Source: DASXKD01 sp963762735
GTDB taxonomy: Bacteria > Actinomycetota > Actinomycetes > Streptosporangiales > Streptosporangiaceae
Direction of reading: 5' to 3'
Length of the DNA: 64,000 bases
Assembly: GCA_963762735.1 (NCBI GenBank)
Contig: CAVXMG010000021.1
Span: 244,106 to 308,105 of the forward strand
The notes under the pieces are model-generated. The model saw only the letters and a program-made list of their open reading frames with translations, had not been told where the DNA came from and ran no database searches. Shown here piece after piece: positions 44,815 through 56,924 of the stretch. The first letter of the stretch is position 1; the number at the start of each line of letters is the position of its first letter. The position numbers and the translations under genes were made by a program.

Positions 44815-45810
44815 TCAGGCTCCCGGCCGGAAGGCCTGGGCCAGCTTGTCGGTCACAGCATCGACCCCGGCGTCGATCCGCTGCCGGGAGCTGTCCCCGT
44901 CGTACCAGGCGACGATCTCGCGCGCGCCCTGCTCGAACGGGATGATCGGCCGGTAGCCCGGCACGACACTGCGCAGCTTGGCGTTGTCGAACACCATGGA
45001 GTGCGCCTTGTCGCCGAGCAGGGTGGCGCCCCAGACGGGATCGGCGGCGGCGATCGACTCCGAGGGCACGTGCACGATGTCCGCCGTCACCCCGGCGGCG
45101 GCCGCCAGCGCGTGCGTGATCTGGTCCCAGGTGAGCACGTCGTCGGAGGTGATGTGGAAGCTCTCGCCGAGGGTGCGGGTGTGACCGAGCAGCGGCACGA
45201 AACCCTGCGCGAAGTCGTCGTGGTGGGTCAGCGTCCACAGCGAGGTGCCGTCGCCGTGCACCACGACCGGCTTGCCCTGGCGCATCCGGGCCAGGGCTGT
45301 CCAGCCGCCGTGCAGCGGCACGTTCGTCTTGTCGTAGGTGTGCGACGGCCGGACGATCGTGGCCGGGAACCCTTCGTCGCGGTAGGCCGCCCGGAGCAGT
45401 TCCTCGCAGGCGATCTTGTCCCGGGAGTACTGCAGGTACGGGTTGCGTAGCGGAGTGGACTCCACTACCGGGACCCGGGACGGCGGAGTCTGGTACGCCG
45501 ACGCCGAGCTGATGAACACGAACTGCCCGGCCCGGCCGCGGAAGGTGTCGATGTCGGCCTGCACGTGGCCGGGCGTGTAGGCGACCCAGTCCACCACGGC
45601 GTCGAACTCGCGGCCGCCCAGCGCGTCCCGGACGCTGGCCGGGTCCCTGGCGTCGCCGCGCAGCACCGTCGCCTCCGGCGGCAGCGGGCGGCCGGTGCTG
45701 CGGCCGCGGTTGAGCACGAACAACTCGATGCCGCGCTCGACCGCCAGCCGCGAGCACGCGGAGCTGATGATCCCGGTACCGCCGAGGAACAGGACGCGCA
45801 AACCAGGCAT
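44815..45810 (-). CDS. NAD-dependent epimerase/dehydratase (extended SDR)
   Basis: The 331-residue protein has the Rossmann motif FLGGTGIISSA (about 6-16), an SISSA-like FISSASAYQ strand and the YSRDK catalytic pair (Tyr-x3-Lys). ATG 45810 has a GGGTGGGG site. It resembles nucleotide-sugar or isoflavone-reductase-like epimerases; substrate unknown. It is co-transcribed with the MmcQ-like gene. Confidence 0.88.
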   Translation of the reverse strand: MPGLRVLFLGGTGIISSACSRLAVERGIELFVLNRGRSTGRPLPPEATVLRGDARDPASVRDALGGREFDAVVDWVAYTPGHVQADIDTFRGRAGQFVFISSASAYQTPPSRVPVVESTPLRNPYLQYSRDKIACEELLRAAYRDEGFPATIVRPSHTYDKTNVPLHGGWTALARMRQGKPVVVHGDGTSLWTLTHHDDFAQGFVPLLGHTRTLGESFHITSDDVLTWDQITHALAAAAGVTADIVHVPSESIAAADPVWGATLLGDKAHSMVFDNAKLRSVVPGYRPIIPFEQGAREIVAWYDGDSSRQRIDAGVDAVTDKLAQAFRPGA

Positions 45811-45890
45811 AGACCCCACCCTAGGCCGCGCCCCGGACAGAGCCCCCGGGCGCCGGGCGCGCCCCTCGCCCGGGACGCCTGGCGCGGCGC

Positions 45891-47309
<1,419 letters not shown>

Positions 47310-47361
47310 GATCTTTAATCCTCACCCACGCCGGTATGTCAGACGCGACCGGGGTGGCCGG

Positions 47362-49554
47362 CTAGGTCGATGTCGGCGAGGCCGTCGTGGGTGACGGCGA
47401 TGGTGGCGCGGTGGTGGGCGACGGTGTCGGCGACGGGGCGGTCGTGGTGGGCACGGCCGACGGGCTCGGCGACGGGGACGACGGCGACGGCGACGGCGAC
47501 GGCGACGCGGTATGGGACCGCTGCGGGTGCGGCGTGGACGTCGGGGCCTGGGCCGGGCCGATCAGGTTCGGCGTCTGCACGTGCCGGCTCGGCGTCAGCA
47601 GGAGCACCAGCGCGCCCACCACGACGCCGACCACCGCGACGGCGCCGCCCGTGGCCGCGCCGGCCGCGAACGCCCGGCGGTCGCGCTGGGATTCGGTGCG
47701 CCTGCGGTCGCGCAGCCACTGCGGCAGCGAGGCACGCTGCGCGGCCCAGCTGTTGAACGGCGCCGCCGCATAGCCCAGCGTGGGGAAGACCAGCATGGCG
47801 GCCAGCAGCGGGGCGGCCAGCCTGGTGAGCTGGCTCACCGCCAGGCCGATGCCGACGAGGCCGAGGACGGCCAGCGTCGACTCCGCCCAGTTCGCCCGCA
47901 GCGCCTCCCACCACTTGGCCCGCTCACTGGTCTTCGGCGTGCGCAGGAACGCCGCCTTGCGGGCGAACAGGCCAAGCACCGACGCGCGCGCCACGACCAG
48001 GGAGGTGGACTGCCAGATGAAGAACGCGCCGAGCGCGTCCCGCCAATGGGCGCCGGTGCCGCGGCGCAACAGTGCCACCGCCCGGACCAGCCCAAGACCC
48101 ACCAGCACCGGCACGGTCGCCAGCAGGAACGGGGTGAGCTTGCGGAACAGCTCGCCCCCGCCGCTCGCCAGGTTCACCGCACCGGCGAGCAGGAAGACGA
48201 AGAACACCAGGCCGAGCAGGTCGCCGTACCACTGGACGCCACCGGCCAGGTAGGCCCAGCGCTGCCCGGTGGTGAGATGGTTCTCCTTGTTCTTGCGACC
48301 GGGAATCAGCGACCGCCAGTGCATCCGGATGATCTGGATGCCGCCGAAGCACCACCGGTACCGCTGGCCTTTGAGCGCCTCGAAGGTCAGCGGCATGATG
48401 CCGCGCCCCCAGGTCTGATCGACGTGCAGCCCGTGCCAGCCGGCCCGCAGCAGCCGCAGCGAGACCTCGGCATCCTCGGTGATGCACCACTCGTCCCAGC
48501 CGCCCAGCTCGTCCAGTGCGACCCGGCGGATGAGCCCCATCGTGCCGGCGAAGATCGCCCCGTCGTGCTCGTTGCGCGAGGGCTGGGACACGGCGAAGAA
48601 GTACTTGTAGGAGTAGTACAGCCGCCGGTAGTAGCGGGCGGTCTCCCAGTCGCGGTAGTCCTGCGGGGACTGGACGAAGCCGATCCAGGCGTCGGCGAAC
48701 GGCGGGGCGCAGCGGCGCAGGAACCCAGGTTCGAGCTGATAGTCGGAGTCCACCACGCCGATGAGTTCGGCCCGCTCGTCGGTCAGCCGCCGCAGCGCGT
48801 AGTTCAGCGCCCCGGACTTGTAGCCTGGCCAGTTCTCCAGGTGGGCGAACTTGACCCGGTGCCGCGCGCACCACTCCTCGACCGGGCGCCACAGCCGCTC
48901 ATCGTCGGTGTTGTCGTCGATCACGACGATCTCGTAGCGCGGGTAGTCCAGGCGCAGCAGCGAGCGGAGCGTCTCCTTGACCATCTCCGGCGGCTCGTTG
49001 TGCGCTGGCACGTGCAGGCTGACCATCGGCAGGTCTTTGTCGGCGGCGGGAAGCCGGGTCTGCGCGGTGATCCGCCTGCGCCAGTGCTCGGTGCCGAGCG
49101 CGTCGCAGATCTCCCACAGGTAGGCGCAGGACATGATCGCGGCGAACAGCTCGAACAGCCACAGCACCAGGCCGCCGGCCGTGCTGGCCGGGCCGAGATG
49201 GCTGTTGATGGTCCAGTCCAGCGCGTAGGCGAGGTAGGCCACGAACAGGAACACGCTGGTCGCCCAGCACAGGTGGGCGCGGGCGGTCCACCGCCGGGTC
49301 GCCGGGAGCCAGACCAGGCTCGCCACCACCACGCCGGCGACGCCGAGGATCAGCCTGTGCTGGGACACCCCGAGCAGCTTCAGCACCACCGCCACCAGCG
49401 CGGCAAGCACCACGGTGCCGGCCACGGCCAGCATGAACCGGCGGGTGGCGGACCAGTTTCCCGGCGGGCCGGTGCGGGTCCGGCCCGGCGTCAGGAGCGC
49501 GATCGAGCCGAGCGGGGCCGCGATGATGCCGGCCAGCAGAAATGCCGCGAGCAT
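47362..49554 (-). CDS. Large membrane-bound family 2 glycosyltransferase (CesA-like)
   Basis: The 730-residue protein has an N-terminal membrane region (about four helices), the GT2 domain with VPAHNEPPEMVKETLRSLL, VIDDNTDDE, VVDSDYQLEP (DxD), ITEDAEVSLRLL and GQRYRWCFGGIQ (Q/RxxRW), a C-terminal membrane region, and a Pro/Ser/Thr-rich tail of about 70 residues. The acidic and QRYRW motifs are all present, so it should be active. It probably exports a surface glucan or other polymer. The low-complexity tail is likely outside the membrane. Confidence 0.92.
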   Translation of the reverse strand: MLAAFLLAGIIAAPLGSIALLTPGRTRTGPPGNWSATRRFMLAVAGTVVLAALVAVVLKLLGVSQHRLILGVAGVVVASLVWLPATRRWTARAHLCWATSVFLFVAYLAYALDWTINSHLGPASTAGGLVLWLFELFAAIMSCAYLWEICDALGTEHWRRRITAQTRLPAADKDLPMVSLHVPAHNEPPEMVKETLRSLLRLDYPRYEIVVIDDNTDDERLWRPVEEWCARHRVKFAHLENWPGYKSGALNYALRRLTDERAELIGVVDSDYQLEPGFLRRCAPPFADAWIGFVQSPQDYRDWETARYYRRLYYSYKYFFAVSQPSRNEHDGAIFAGTMGLIRRVALDELGGWDEWCITEDAEVSLRLLRAGWHGLHVDQTWGRGIMPLTFEALKGQRYRWCFGGIQIIRMHWRSLIPGRKNKENHLTTGQRWAYLAGGVQWYGDLLGLVFFVFLLAGAVNLASGGGELFRKLTPFLLATVPVLVGLGLVRAVALLRRGTGAHWRDALGAFFIWQSTSLVVARASVLGLFARKAAFLRTPKTSERAKWWEALRANWAESTLAVLGLVGIGLAVSQLTRLAAPLLAAMLVFPTLGYAAAPFNSWAAQRASLPQWLRDRRRTESQRDRRAFAAGAATGGAVAVVGVVVGALVLLLTPSRHVQTPNLIGPAQAPTSTPHPQRSHTASPSPSPSPSSPSPSPSAVPTTTAPSPTPSPTTAPPSPSPTTASPTST

Positions 49555-49870
49555 CAGCCAACTCTCCTCGTCATGCCGGGCAAACTACCCCGTATCCGGG
49601 TGAACCAACGAATACCTGATAAGAACACAGCGGCAACGGCGCACCAGGGAAAACGCGATGACCGGGCGCCGCGGTCGCGTGGCTGGCCGACCGCGGCGTA
49701 CGGTGGCTGCGCGGCCCACGGTCGAGCGCTGGCTGGAGCGGGTCACCGGCATCTGCTCATCGGGTTCGGCCTGCGGCTGGCCACCGAGTCCCGCCGGTTC
49801 GCCTGAGCCCGCCGCTCCCCCGGCGGCGCGGAATCGTCATTGACCGCGCGCTGCTGGGTAGGTGCCTGTC
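49555..49870. other. Divergent intergenic region
   Basis: 316 bp between the GT2 gene and the next rightward gene, without a supported ORF. It should hold both promoters. Confidence 0.5.
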
Positions 49871-50797
49871 ATGACCGATATGCCAGGCGAACCCGCAGGG
49901 TCGCCGCCGGAGGCCGGGGACACCATCGCGGAACGGGCGGCCGAGCTCGCTACCGAGGTCACCGAGGCGCGGCAACCGGAGGAACGGCGCAGGCTGACGG
50001 CCGCGTTCGCGGCGACGGCGCGATCGGGCGCGCGGGTCACCGGCCGCGGGGCACGCGCGGTGCGGCGTGGCGCGTTCGCCGGCACGGGCTGGCTGACCGG
50101 GCAGGTCGTGGTGATGGCGCCGCGGGTGCGGGTGCGGAACCAGGCAATGTTGCGCGCGCAGTTCCCCGGGCTGTCCGCCGAGGACACCGCCGACGCGCTG
50201 ATCACCGGGGCGGCCCGGGCGTCGGCGGCGGTCGGCGGGGCGGTCGGTGCCTGGGCGGCGCTGCCGTTGCTGCCCGCCTTCCCCGTGGAGATAGTGACCG
50301 AGACGCTGGCCCTGATCGGCATCGAGATCAAGCTCATCGCGGAACTGCACGAGCTTTACGGCATGCCCGCTCCCGGCAACGCCGTGGACCGGGCAACGGC
50401 CTACATCGGCTCGTGGGCGCACCGCCGCGGGGTTCTGGCGGTGGCTCCCGGCGGGCTGCTCATGGTCGCCGGGTCGCCGCTGGCCCGGCGGCTGCGGCGG
50501 CGGCTGTACGGGCGCGTCGGCCGGAGCGCGTTCTCGCTGGGCCCGCTGTTCACCGGCGCGATGGCGGGTGCGGTGCTCAACAGCAGGGAGACCCGCAGGC
50601 TCGGTCAGGAGATCCGTGCCGACCTGCGCCGTGAGGCAGAGTCCCGCGGCGTGCGGCCGGGCTGGGAGCCGCCAGCTATCGACGAGCCGGCCTGGCCGGC
50701 GCCGCAGGCACAGGCGCCCCGCCGGAAGGCCAGCGTCCGCCGGCGCCGCCGGGCACAGCCCACCGCCCTGCCGCCCGGCGGTGAACCGCTCCGGTAA
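49871..50797 (+). CDS. Hypothetical protein, possibly EcsC-like
   Basis: From ATG 49871 the protein is 308 residues. The middle part (about 90-225) alternates hydrophobic and Gly/Ala-rich helices (for example GAWAALPLLPAFPVEIVTETLALIGIEIKLIAELHELYG), and the ends are basic. The pattern is reminiscent of EcsC-like proteins but not enough to assign. It is followed by a FUSC gene 44 bp later, so it may be in the same operon. Confidence 0.65.
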   Translation: MTDMPGEPAGSPPEAGDTIAERAAELATEVTEARQPEERRRLTAAFAATARSGARVTGRGARAVRRGAFAGTGWLTGQVVVMAPRVRVRNQAMLRAQFPGLSAEDTADALITGAARASAAVGGAVGAWAALPLLPAFPVEIVTETLALIGIEIKLIAELHELYGMPAPGNAVDRATAYIGSWAHRRGVLAVAPGGLLMVAGSPLARRLRRRLYGRVGRSAFSLGPLFTGAMAGAVLNSRETRRLGQEIRADLRREAESRGVRPGWEPPAIDEPAWPAPQAQAPRRKASVRRRRRAQPTALPPGGEPLR

Positions 50798-50841
50798 TCC
50801 CGGCCTGGCCAGAGCCCGGCCAGCTTCGTAAACTCCCCAGG

Positions 50842-53145
50842 ATGGCCGAATCCGTGAAGGACCCCTCCCCCGCCGGGCCGCTTCGCGAGCGGCAGCACAT
50901 TCCGTGGCACGCCCGGTGGCGGCTCACCCGTCCCGGCGCGCGGCCCGGATGGGTGCCGGTCTGGTCGGTGCCCGCGGCGACGCGGGCTGTCCGCGCCACC
51001 CTGGTGATGCCCAGCCTGTTCGCGCTGACCGCCAAGGTCATCGGCGACCCGCAGATGACCCTGTTCGCGGTGTTCGGCAGCTTCGCCACCCTGGTGCTTG
51101 TCACGTTCGGCGGGACCAGGCGGGACAAGGCGGTCGCGCACCTCGGCCTGGCGGTGACCGGCAGCGCCGTTCTCGTCATCGGGACCCTGGTCAGCAATAC
51201 GGCCTGGATGGCGGCCCTGGTCACCATCCCGGTGACCTTCGCCATCATCTTCGCGGGCGTGGCCAGCCCGAACGCCCAGGCCGGCGTGCTCGGCGCGCTG
51301 CTTGCCTACATTCTGCCTGCGTGCTCGCCCGCCGCGGCGAGCACGATCGGTTCCCGGCTCGCGGGCTGGTGGCTCGCTTCCGCGGCCGGCACGGTGGCCG
51401 TGCTGCTGCTGTCACCCCGGCCGCCAGGGAACCGGCTGCGGGCCCGTGCGGCGCAGACCGCCGCCGCGCTGGCGGCGTACCTGAACGCGGCCATCCGCGG
51501 CACCGCGACGACCGGGCACAGGGACACGGCCCTGGCCGCCCGGCACGAACTGAAGACCGCGTTCGCCGCCGGCCCGATCCGGCCGACCGGCCTTGCCACC
51601 ACCGACCAGGGGCTGGCCAATGTGGTCGAACTGCTCGAATGGTCCTGCACCCTGGTCAGCGACGCGCTGGACGGCCACCTGGACCTGACCCACGCGGCAG
51701 CGCAGGACCGTGAACTGCTCGCCGCCGCTGCCGGGCAACTGACGGCGACCGCGGCCCTGCTCGGCGGCCAGGACCCGAGCCTGGACATCGACAGGCTGCG
51801 GCAGGCCAGCGCCGCGAGCACGGCCCACCAGCAGACGCTGGCCGGCGACCCGGCGGACGTCCGCGCCGCCGCGGCGCTCGCCGCGCACGCCCAGTCCATC
51901 GCCCTGGCGGCCCAGGCCGCGCTGGCGGACGCGCTGATCGCCGCGGGCAAGGCCAGCCCCGAACTGGTCGAGGCCGAGCGCCGCCGCTGGTACGGGCTGG
52001 CGGACGGCGCCGGGCCCCGGCACGCGGCCGGGCTGGCCGACGCCGCCGGGTTCCTGGCCAGGCACGCCAGCCTGCGGTCCGTCTGGTTCCGTAACAGCGC
52101 GCGCGGCTCGGTCGCCATCGCCGCGGCGGTCGCCATCGCCTCGCTCAGCGGCGTGCAGCACGGATTCTGGGTGGCGCTCGGCACGCTGTCGGTGCTGCGC
52201 ACCACCGCGGCGTCCACCGGGACCACCGCGATGCGGGCGCTGGCCGGTACCGCCGTGGGCTTCGTCGCCGGTGCGCTGCTGCTGCTCGCCATCGGTACCG
52301 GGCCCGCCGCCCTGTGGACAGTGCTGCCCCTCGCCGTGTTCGTCGCGGCCTATGCACCGGGTACCGCGCCCTTCGCGGTAGGCCAGGCGGCCTTCACCGT
52401 CACCGTCGTGGTGATCTTCAACCTGCTCGCCCCGGCAGGCTGGCAGGTCGGCCTGCTGCGGATCGAGGACGTGGCCATCGGCTGCGCGGTGAGCCTGGTG
52501 GTCGGGGCCGCCTTCTGGCCCCGCGGCGCCGCCGCCATCGTCGGCGACGATCTCGCCGATGCGTTCCGGCACGGCGAGCGGTACCTCACCCAGGCCGTGG
52601 ACTGGGCGCTCGGCCTGCGGCAGCGGCCGCCGGAGAACGCGGTCGCGGCCGTCAACGCCAGTGCGCGGCTGGACGAGGCGCTGCGCGCTTACCTGGCCGA
52701 GCAGGGCACCAAACGGCTGGCCAACGGTGACCTGTGGACCCTGGTCATGGGCTCGACCCGGCTGCGGCTCACCGCGTACGCCGTGGCCAGCCTGCCCGCC
52801 AACGGGAACGGGACCGGGGCACCGGACAACGGGCGGGCCCGCGCCGACGCCGACCCGGACCTGGTCGCGTTCCGCAAGCAGACCGCGGACCTGGCAGGCT
52901 TCTACGACCGCGTCGCGGGCCAGGTCGGGCCGCCCGGCCACGCGCCGCCGCCTGAGGTACTGCCTGCCCCGGAAGGGCCCGACTACCCGAACGGCGTGGC
53001 CTGCGCGGGCAACACGCCCCCGTACTACCGCCCCGACATGCTCTGGGTGGGCGAGCACCTCTACCATCTGGCTGAGCAAGGGCAGGCGATCGCAGTACCG
53101 GCCGCGAAAGTGGCTGAGGCGCGGCAACTGCCCTGGTGGCGCTAG
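50842..53145 (+). CDS. FUSC (aromatic acid exporter-like) family membrane protein
   Basis: The 767-residue protein has two hydrophobic blocks: residues about 45-190 and 415-580. A large helical cytosolic domain lies between them, and a soluble C-terminus follows. This two-half layout matches FUSC/YccS/AaeB-like proteins. Such proteins can export aromatic acids, but no substrate is indicated here. The gene ends 38 bp before a BtpA-like gene. Confidence 0.85.
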   Translation: MAESVKDPSPAGPLRERQHIPWHARWRLTRPGARPGWVPVWSVPAATRAVRATLVMPSLFALTAKVIGDPQMTLFAVFGSFATLVLVTFGGTRRDKAVAHLGLAVTGSAVLVIGTLVSNTAWMAALVTIPVTFAIIFAGVASPNAQAGVLGALLAYILPACSPAAASTIGSRLAGWWLASAAGTVAVLLLSPRPPGNRLRARAAQTAAALAAYLNAAIRGTATTGHRDTALAARHELKTAFAAGPIRPTGLATTDQGLANVVELLEWSCTLVSDALDGHLDLTHAAAQDRELLAAAAGQLTATAALLGGQDPSLDIDRLRQASAASTAHQQTLAGDPADVRAAAALAAHAQSIALAAQAALADALIAAGKASPELVEAERRRWYGLADGAGPRHAAGLADAAGFLARHASLRSVWFRNSARGSVAIAAAVAIASLSGVQHGFWVALGTLSVLRTTAASTGTTAMRALAGTAVGFVAGALLLLAIGTGPAALWTVLPLAVFVAAYAPGTAPFAVGQAAFTVTVVVIFNLLAPAGWQVGLLRIEDVAIGCAVSLVVGAAFWPRGAAAIVGDDLADAFRHGERYLTQAVDWALGLRQRPPENAVAAVNASARLDEALRAYLAEQGTKRLANGDLWTLVMGSTRLRLTAYAVASLPANGNGTGAPDNGRARADADPDLVAFRKQTADLAGFYDRVAGQVGPPGHAPPPEVLPAPEGPDYPNGVACAGNTPPYYRPDMLWVGEHLYHLAEQGQAIAVPAAKVAEARQLPWWR

Positions 53146-53183
53146 GGAGCGCGGCGGCAGGAAACCGGGCAACGGAGGTAGCG

Positions 53184-53990
53184 GTGGCGGGGCGGTTCGA
53201 GCAGATATTCGGCGCGGGCACCAAGCCGCTCATCGCCATGGCGCACCTCGGGCCGCTGCCGGGGACCCCGCTGCATGACGAGGCGAGCGGCGTCCAGGGC
53301 ATCGTCGACGGCGTCGCCCGCGACCTCGACGTGCTGCTGCAGTTCCCCTTCGATGCCGTCATGTTCTGCAACGAGGGCGACCGGCCCTACTCGCTGCGCG
53401 CCGGGTTCGAGGGAGTCGCCGTCATGGCCCGGGTGGCCGCGGATCTGGCCCCCAGGGACCGGCCGTTCGGCGTGGACTTCCTCTGGGACGGCCGCGCCGC
53501 GCTCGCGGTCGCCGCGGCCACCGGCGCCGCGTTCATCCGCGAGGTCGTCACCGGCGCCTACGAGTCCGACATGGGCGTCTGGGCCCCGGACGCGGGCGAA
53601 CTGCTGCGTTACCGGCGCACCCTCGGCGCACAGCAGATCGCCGTGTTCATGAACGTCACGCCCGAGTTCGCGTCCACCCTCGGCACCCGCTCGGTGGGCC
53701 AGCTTGCCCGGTCGGCGGCCGTGTCCAGCCTGGCGGACGCGATCTTGGTGTCCGGCCCGATGGCCGGCGCGGCACCGGACCCGGCAGCGGTCCGCGAAGC
53801 CAAGCAGGCCGCCGGCGACCTGGCCCCCGTGCTGGCGAACACCGGGGCCAAGGCCGGCAACGTGGCGTCGTTCCTCGAGGTGGCGGACGGCATCATCGTG
53901 GGCTCGGACCTCAAGGAAGGCGGCGGCACCTGGAACCCGGTGGACCCCGAGCGGGTCAAGCGATTCCTGGAGGCGGCCGGCCGCGCGTAG
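53184..53990 (+). CDS. BtpA/SgcQ family TIM-barrel protein
   Basis: From GTG 53184 (ACGGAGG site) the protein is 268 residues. It has MAHLGPLPGTP near the start, DAVMFCNEGDRPY, DFLWDGRAALAVAAATGA and a C-terminal NTGAKAGNV with GIIVGSDLKEGG. That is the BtpA/SgcQ family, of uncertain activity; homologues occur in sugar or nucleoside catabolic clusters. Next gene: FGGY kinase, 16 bp on. Confidence 0.88.
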   Translation: MAGRFEQIFGAGTKPLIAMAHLGPLPGTPLHDEASGVQGIVDGVARDLDVLLQFPFDAVMFCNEGDRPYSLRAGFEGVAVMARVAADLAPRDRPFGVDFLWDGRAALAVAAATGAAFIREVVTGAYESDMGVWAPDAGELLRYRRTLGAQQIAVFMNVTPEFASTLGTRSVGQLARSAAVSSLADAILVSGPMAGAAPDPAAVREAKQAAGDLAPVLANTGAKAGNVASFLEVADGIIVGSDLKEGGGTWNPVDPERVKRFLEAAGRA

Positions 53991-54006
53991 CCACGGCCAG
54001 AAGGCA

Positions 54007-55540
54007 ATGAGCGAGCTGCTGCTGGGGCTGGACATCGGCACGACGGCGACCAAATGCGTGCTCGTCGATCCTGGCCGGGGAGTCATCGCCGGGGAATCCC
54101 GCCCGGTGACGTTGTCCACGCCGCAGGCCGGCTGGGCGGAGGAAGACCCGGCCACGTGGTGGCGTAATGCACGTGAATTGATTCCTGCCGTGCTGACGGC
54201 CGCGGGCGCGGGCGGCGGGGACGTGCGCGGCATCGGCGTGGCCGGCATGGTGCCCGCCCTCATCTGCCTCGACGAGGCGGGCCGGCCGCTGCGCCCGTCG
54301 ATACAGCAGAACGACGCCAGGGCCGCCGCCGAGGTGGCCGCGCAGCGGCACGCGCTGGCCGGCGCGGACGTGCTGCACCGCACCGGTTCTGCGATCACCC
54401 AGCAGTCGATCGGCCCCAAGGTGGCCTGGCTGCGCGAGCACGAGCCGCAGGTGCTGTGGCAGACCGCGGCCATCTGCGGGTCCTACGACTTCGTGGTGCG
54501 GTGGCTGACCGCCGGCGCGGCACCGGTCGAGGCGAACTGGGCGCTGGAGAGCGGCCTGTACGACTTCCGCGCGGGCGAGTGGGCGGCCGACATCTGCCAG
54601 GCCGCCCAGGTGGACCCCGGCTGGCTGGGCCCGGTGGCGCCGCCGGCCACGGTCCTCGGCACCGTGGCCTGCGCCGAGCTGCCGCGCCTGCGCGGCGTGC
54701 CGGTGGTGGCGGGCGGGGCGGACCACGTGGCCGGGGCGCTCACCGCCGGCCTGGTGGCCGACGGGGACGTGGTGGTCGAACTGGGCGGGGCCGGGAACAT
54801 CCTGGTCCGGTCCGCCGAGCCGATCGTGGACGACCGGCTGTTCCTCGACTATCACCTGGTCCCCGGGGCCTGGGTGCCGAACGGCTGCATGGCCGCCACC
54901 GGCAGCCTGGTGCGCTGGTTCCAGCGGGAGATCGGCGGTGGCGCCAGCCTCGCCGGGCTTGACGCCGAGGCGGCGCTGGCCGGGGCCGGCGCGGGCGGGC
55001 TCGTCCTGACGCCGTACTTCCTCGGAGAGAAGACGCCGGTCAACGACCCGCTGGCGCGCGGTGCGCTGGTCGGCCTGCACCTCGGGCACGGCCGCGGGCA
55101 CCTGTTCCGCGCGGTGCTCGAAGGGACCGCGTTCGGCTTCGCGCACCACGCCGACGTGCTGCGCGACCTGGGGGCCCGGCTGGACCGGGTGAACCTGACC
55201 GGCGGCGGGAGCCGGTCGGTGCTGTGGCGGCAGATCCTCGCCGACGTGCTCGGGCTGCCGGTGACGCACCGCGACCACGACCACGGCGCGGCCCTGGGCG
55301 CGGCGTTCGCGGCGGGCATGGGCACGGGCGCGTTCGGGTCCTGGGACGCCATCGCCGGGCTCACCGCTACGGCCGGCCGCACCGAGCCAGAACCGGCTAC
55401 GGCCGGCCGCTACGCGGAGCTGTACGGGGTGTACCGCTCGCTGTATCCGGCACTGCTCGACCAGCAGCACACGCTGGCCCGGCTGTCCCAGTCCGGCGGG
55501 GGCCGGGCGCCCGGGGCGCCGGCGGGCGGCGCCGCTCCCC
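54007..55540 (+). CDS. FGGY-family carbohydrate kinase (xylulokinase-like)
   Basis: ATG 54007 begins LLLGLDIGTTATKCVLVD (phosphate loop), and the protein keeps the FGGY layout with SIQQNDARAA, GSYDFVVRWLT, GADHVAGALTAGL and NLTGGGSRSVLWRQILADVL. The kinase fold ends near residue 495 (about 55490). The reading frame has no stop there: it continues antisense through the aminotransferase gene to 56601. The expected stop is therefore lost, or the sequence is wrong here. The end given is that of the kinase-like part. The substrate is a sugar, likely a ketose, unknown. Confidence 0.82.
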
Positions 55541-56853
55541 CGGCCCGCGGCGACCGCGTCGAGCGCGCTGGCGAAGACCTCGGCGATCCGGCCGATCTCC
55601 GCCTCGGTGATCACGAACGGCGGGGAGATCTGCAGGGCCACGCCGCGCAGCAGCCGGGTGATCACGCCGCGCTCGCGGATCTCGGCCACCAGCCGCGGGC
55701 CGATCCCCGGGTCGGCGGCGCGGGCCTCCTCGGCGATCTCCACGGCGGCGAGCAGCCCGGTGCCGGCGCGCACCTCCCCGACCAGTTCATGCCCGGCCAG
55801 CGGGGCGAGGGCCCGGGCCAGCTCCGGCTCCAGCCGGGCCACCCGCGCGACAAGCTGCTCCCGCTCGATCAGGTCCAGGTTCGCCGCTGCGACCGCGCAC
55901 GCGGTGGGGTGCGCGGAATAGGTGTAGCCGTGCCGGAACACCTCCGCGGAACCGGGGCGCCAGAACGGCTCGGCCACCCGGGCGCTGGCGATCACCGCGC
56001 CGATCGGCGCGTACCCGGAGCTCAGCCCCTTGGCCGTGATGATCATGTCCGGATCCAGGCCGAACCGCTCGCTGGCCAGCCAGGCACCGGTCCGGCCGAA
56101 CCCGGTGATCACCTCGTCGGCGATGAACAGCACATCGTGCCGCCGGCAGATCTCCCTGACGCTGGCCAGGTAGCCCTCTGGCGGCGGGTACACCCCGCCG
56201 GCCCCGACCACCGGCTCGCAGAAGAACGCGGCTACCCGCCGGGCGCCTGCTGTCTCGATCGCCTTCTCGAGTGCCGGCGCATCGTCCCAGGCCACATGCT
56301 CGACGAGACTTACCAGCGGAACGAAGGGCTCGGTGTTGGCCGGGATCCCCCCCAGCGATGTGCCGTACGCGTTCATGCCGTGATAGGCGTGCGACCGGGC
56401 GATCGTGACCTGCTTGTCGTGCTGGCCCAGCGCGCGCCAGTAGCTGCGGGCCAGCTTGGCCGCGGTGTCCACGGCGTCAGACCCGCCGCCCGGCGTGAAG
56501 AACACCTTGGCGCCGGGCATCGGGGCCAGGCCCGCGACCCGGCGGGCGAGCGCCTCGGCGGGCTGGTTGGAGAACGGCTCGAACGTCTGGTAGGCGGCTA
56601 GCTGGCGCATCTGCGCGGCGGCCGCGTCCGCGAGTTCCGCCCGGCCGTGCCCGACGTTGCAGTACCAGAGGCTGGCCAGGGCGTCGAGGTAGGCACGGCC
56701 GTGGTCGTCATAGACCGTGGAGCCCTCGCCGCGGACGATCGTCACGGCGTGGCCGGCCAGGCTCGCCATGTTCGCGAACGCGTTCCACAGCACCGGCTCG
56801 GCCGGTATGCCCGCGCCATCCGGCCTGCTCGAATCCCACGGCTTCAGCCCCAT
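55490..56853 (-). CDS. Class III (omega) aminotransferase
   Basis: ATG 56853 starts a PLP fold type I enzyme of about 445 residues. It has LWYCNVGHGR, GGGSDAVDTAAKLAR, IARSHAYHGMNAYGTSLGG, FIADEVITGFGRTG and IITAKGLSSGYAPIGA with the PLP-lysine in TAKG. The end is not marked by a stop; the frame continues antisense through the FGGY gene to 53956. Likely amine or beta-alanine type donors. It is divergent from the APC permease gene, whose product may import its substrate. Confidence 0.87.
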
Positions 56854-56924
56854 TGACCCATCCTCTCGCGGCTGGTTAGAGTCCCCTAAACCTACTGTCT
56901 TACCGTAGACGAGGGAGCAGCGGC

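Noticed and set aside
47512..49806. A 764-codon plus-strand open frame.
   Set aside because: It is antisense to the CesA-like glycosyltransferase, rich in Arg/Gly/Gln and without any domain; a high-GC shadow.
53704..56601. A 965-codon open frame reading as one kinase-like giant protein.
   Set aside because: Only the first part (54007 to about 55490) has kinase features; the rest is the antisense of an aminotransferase.
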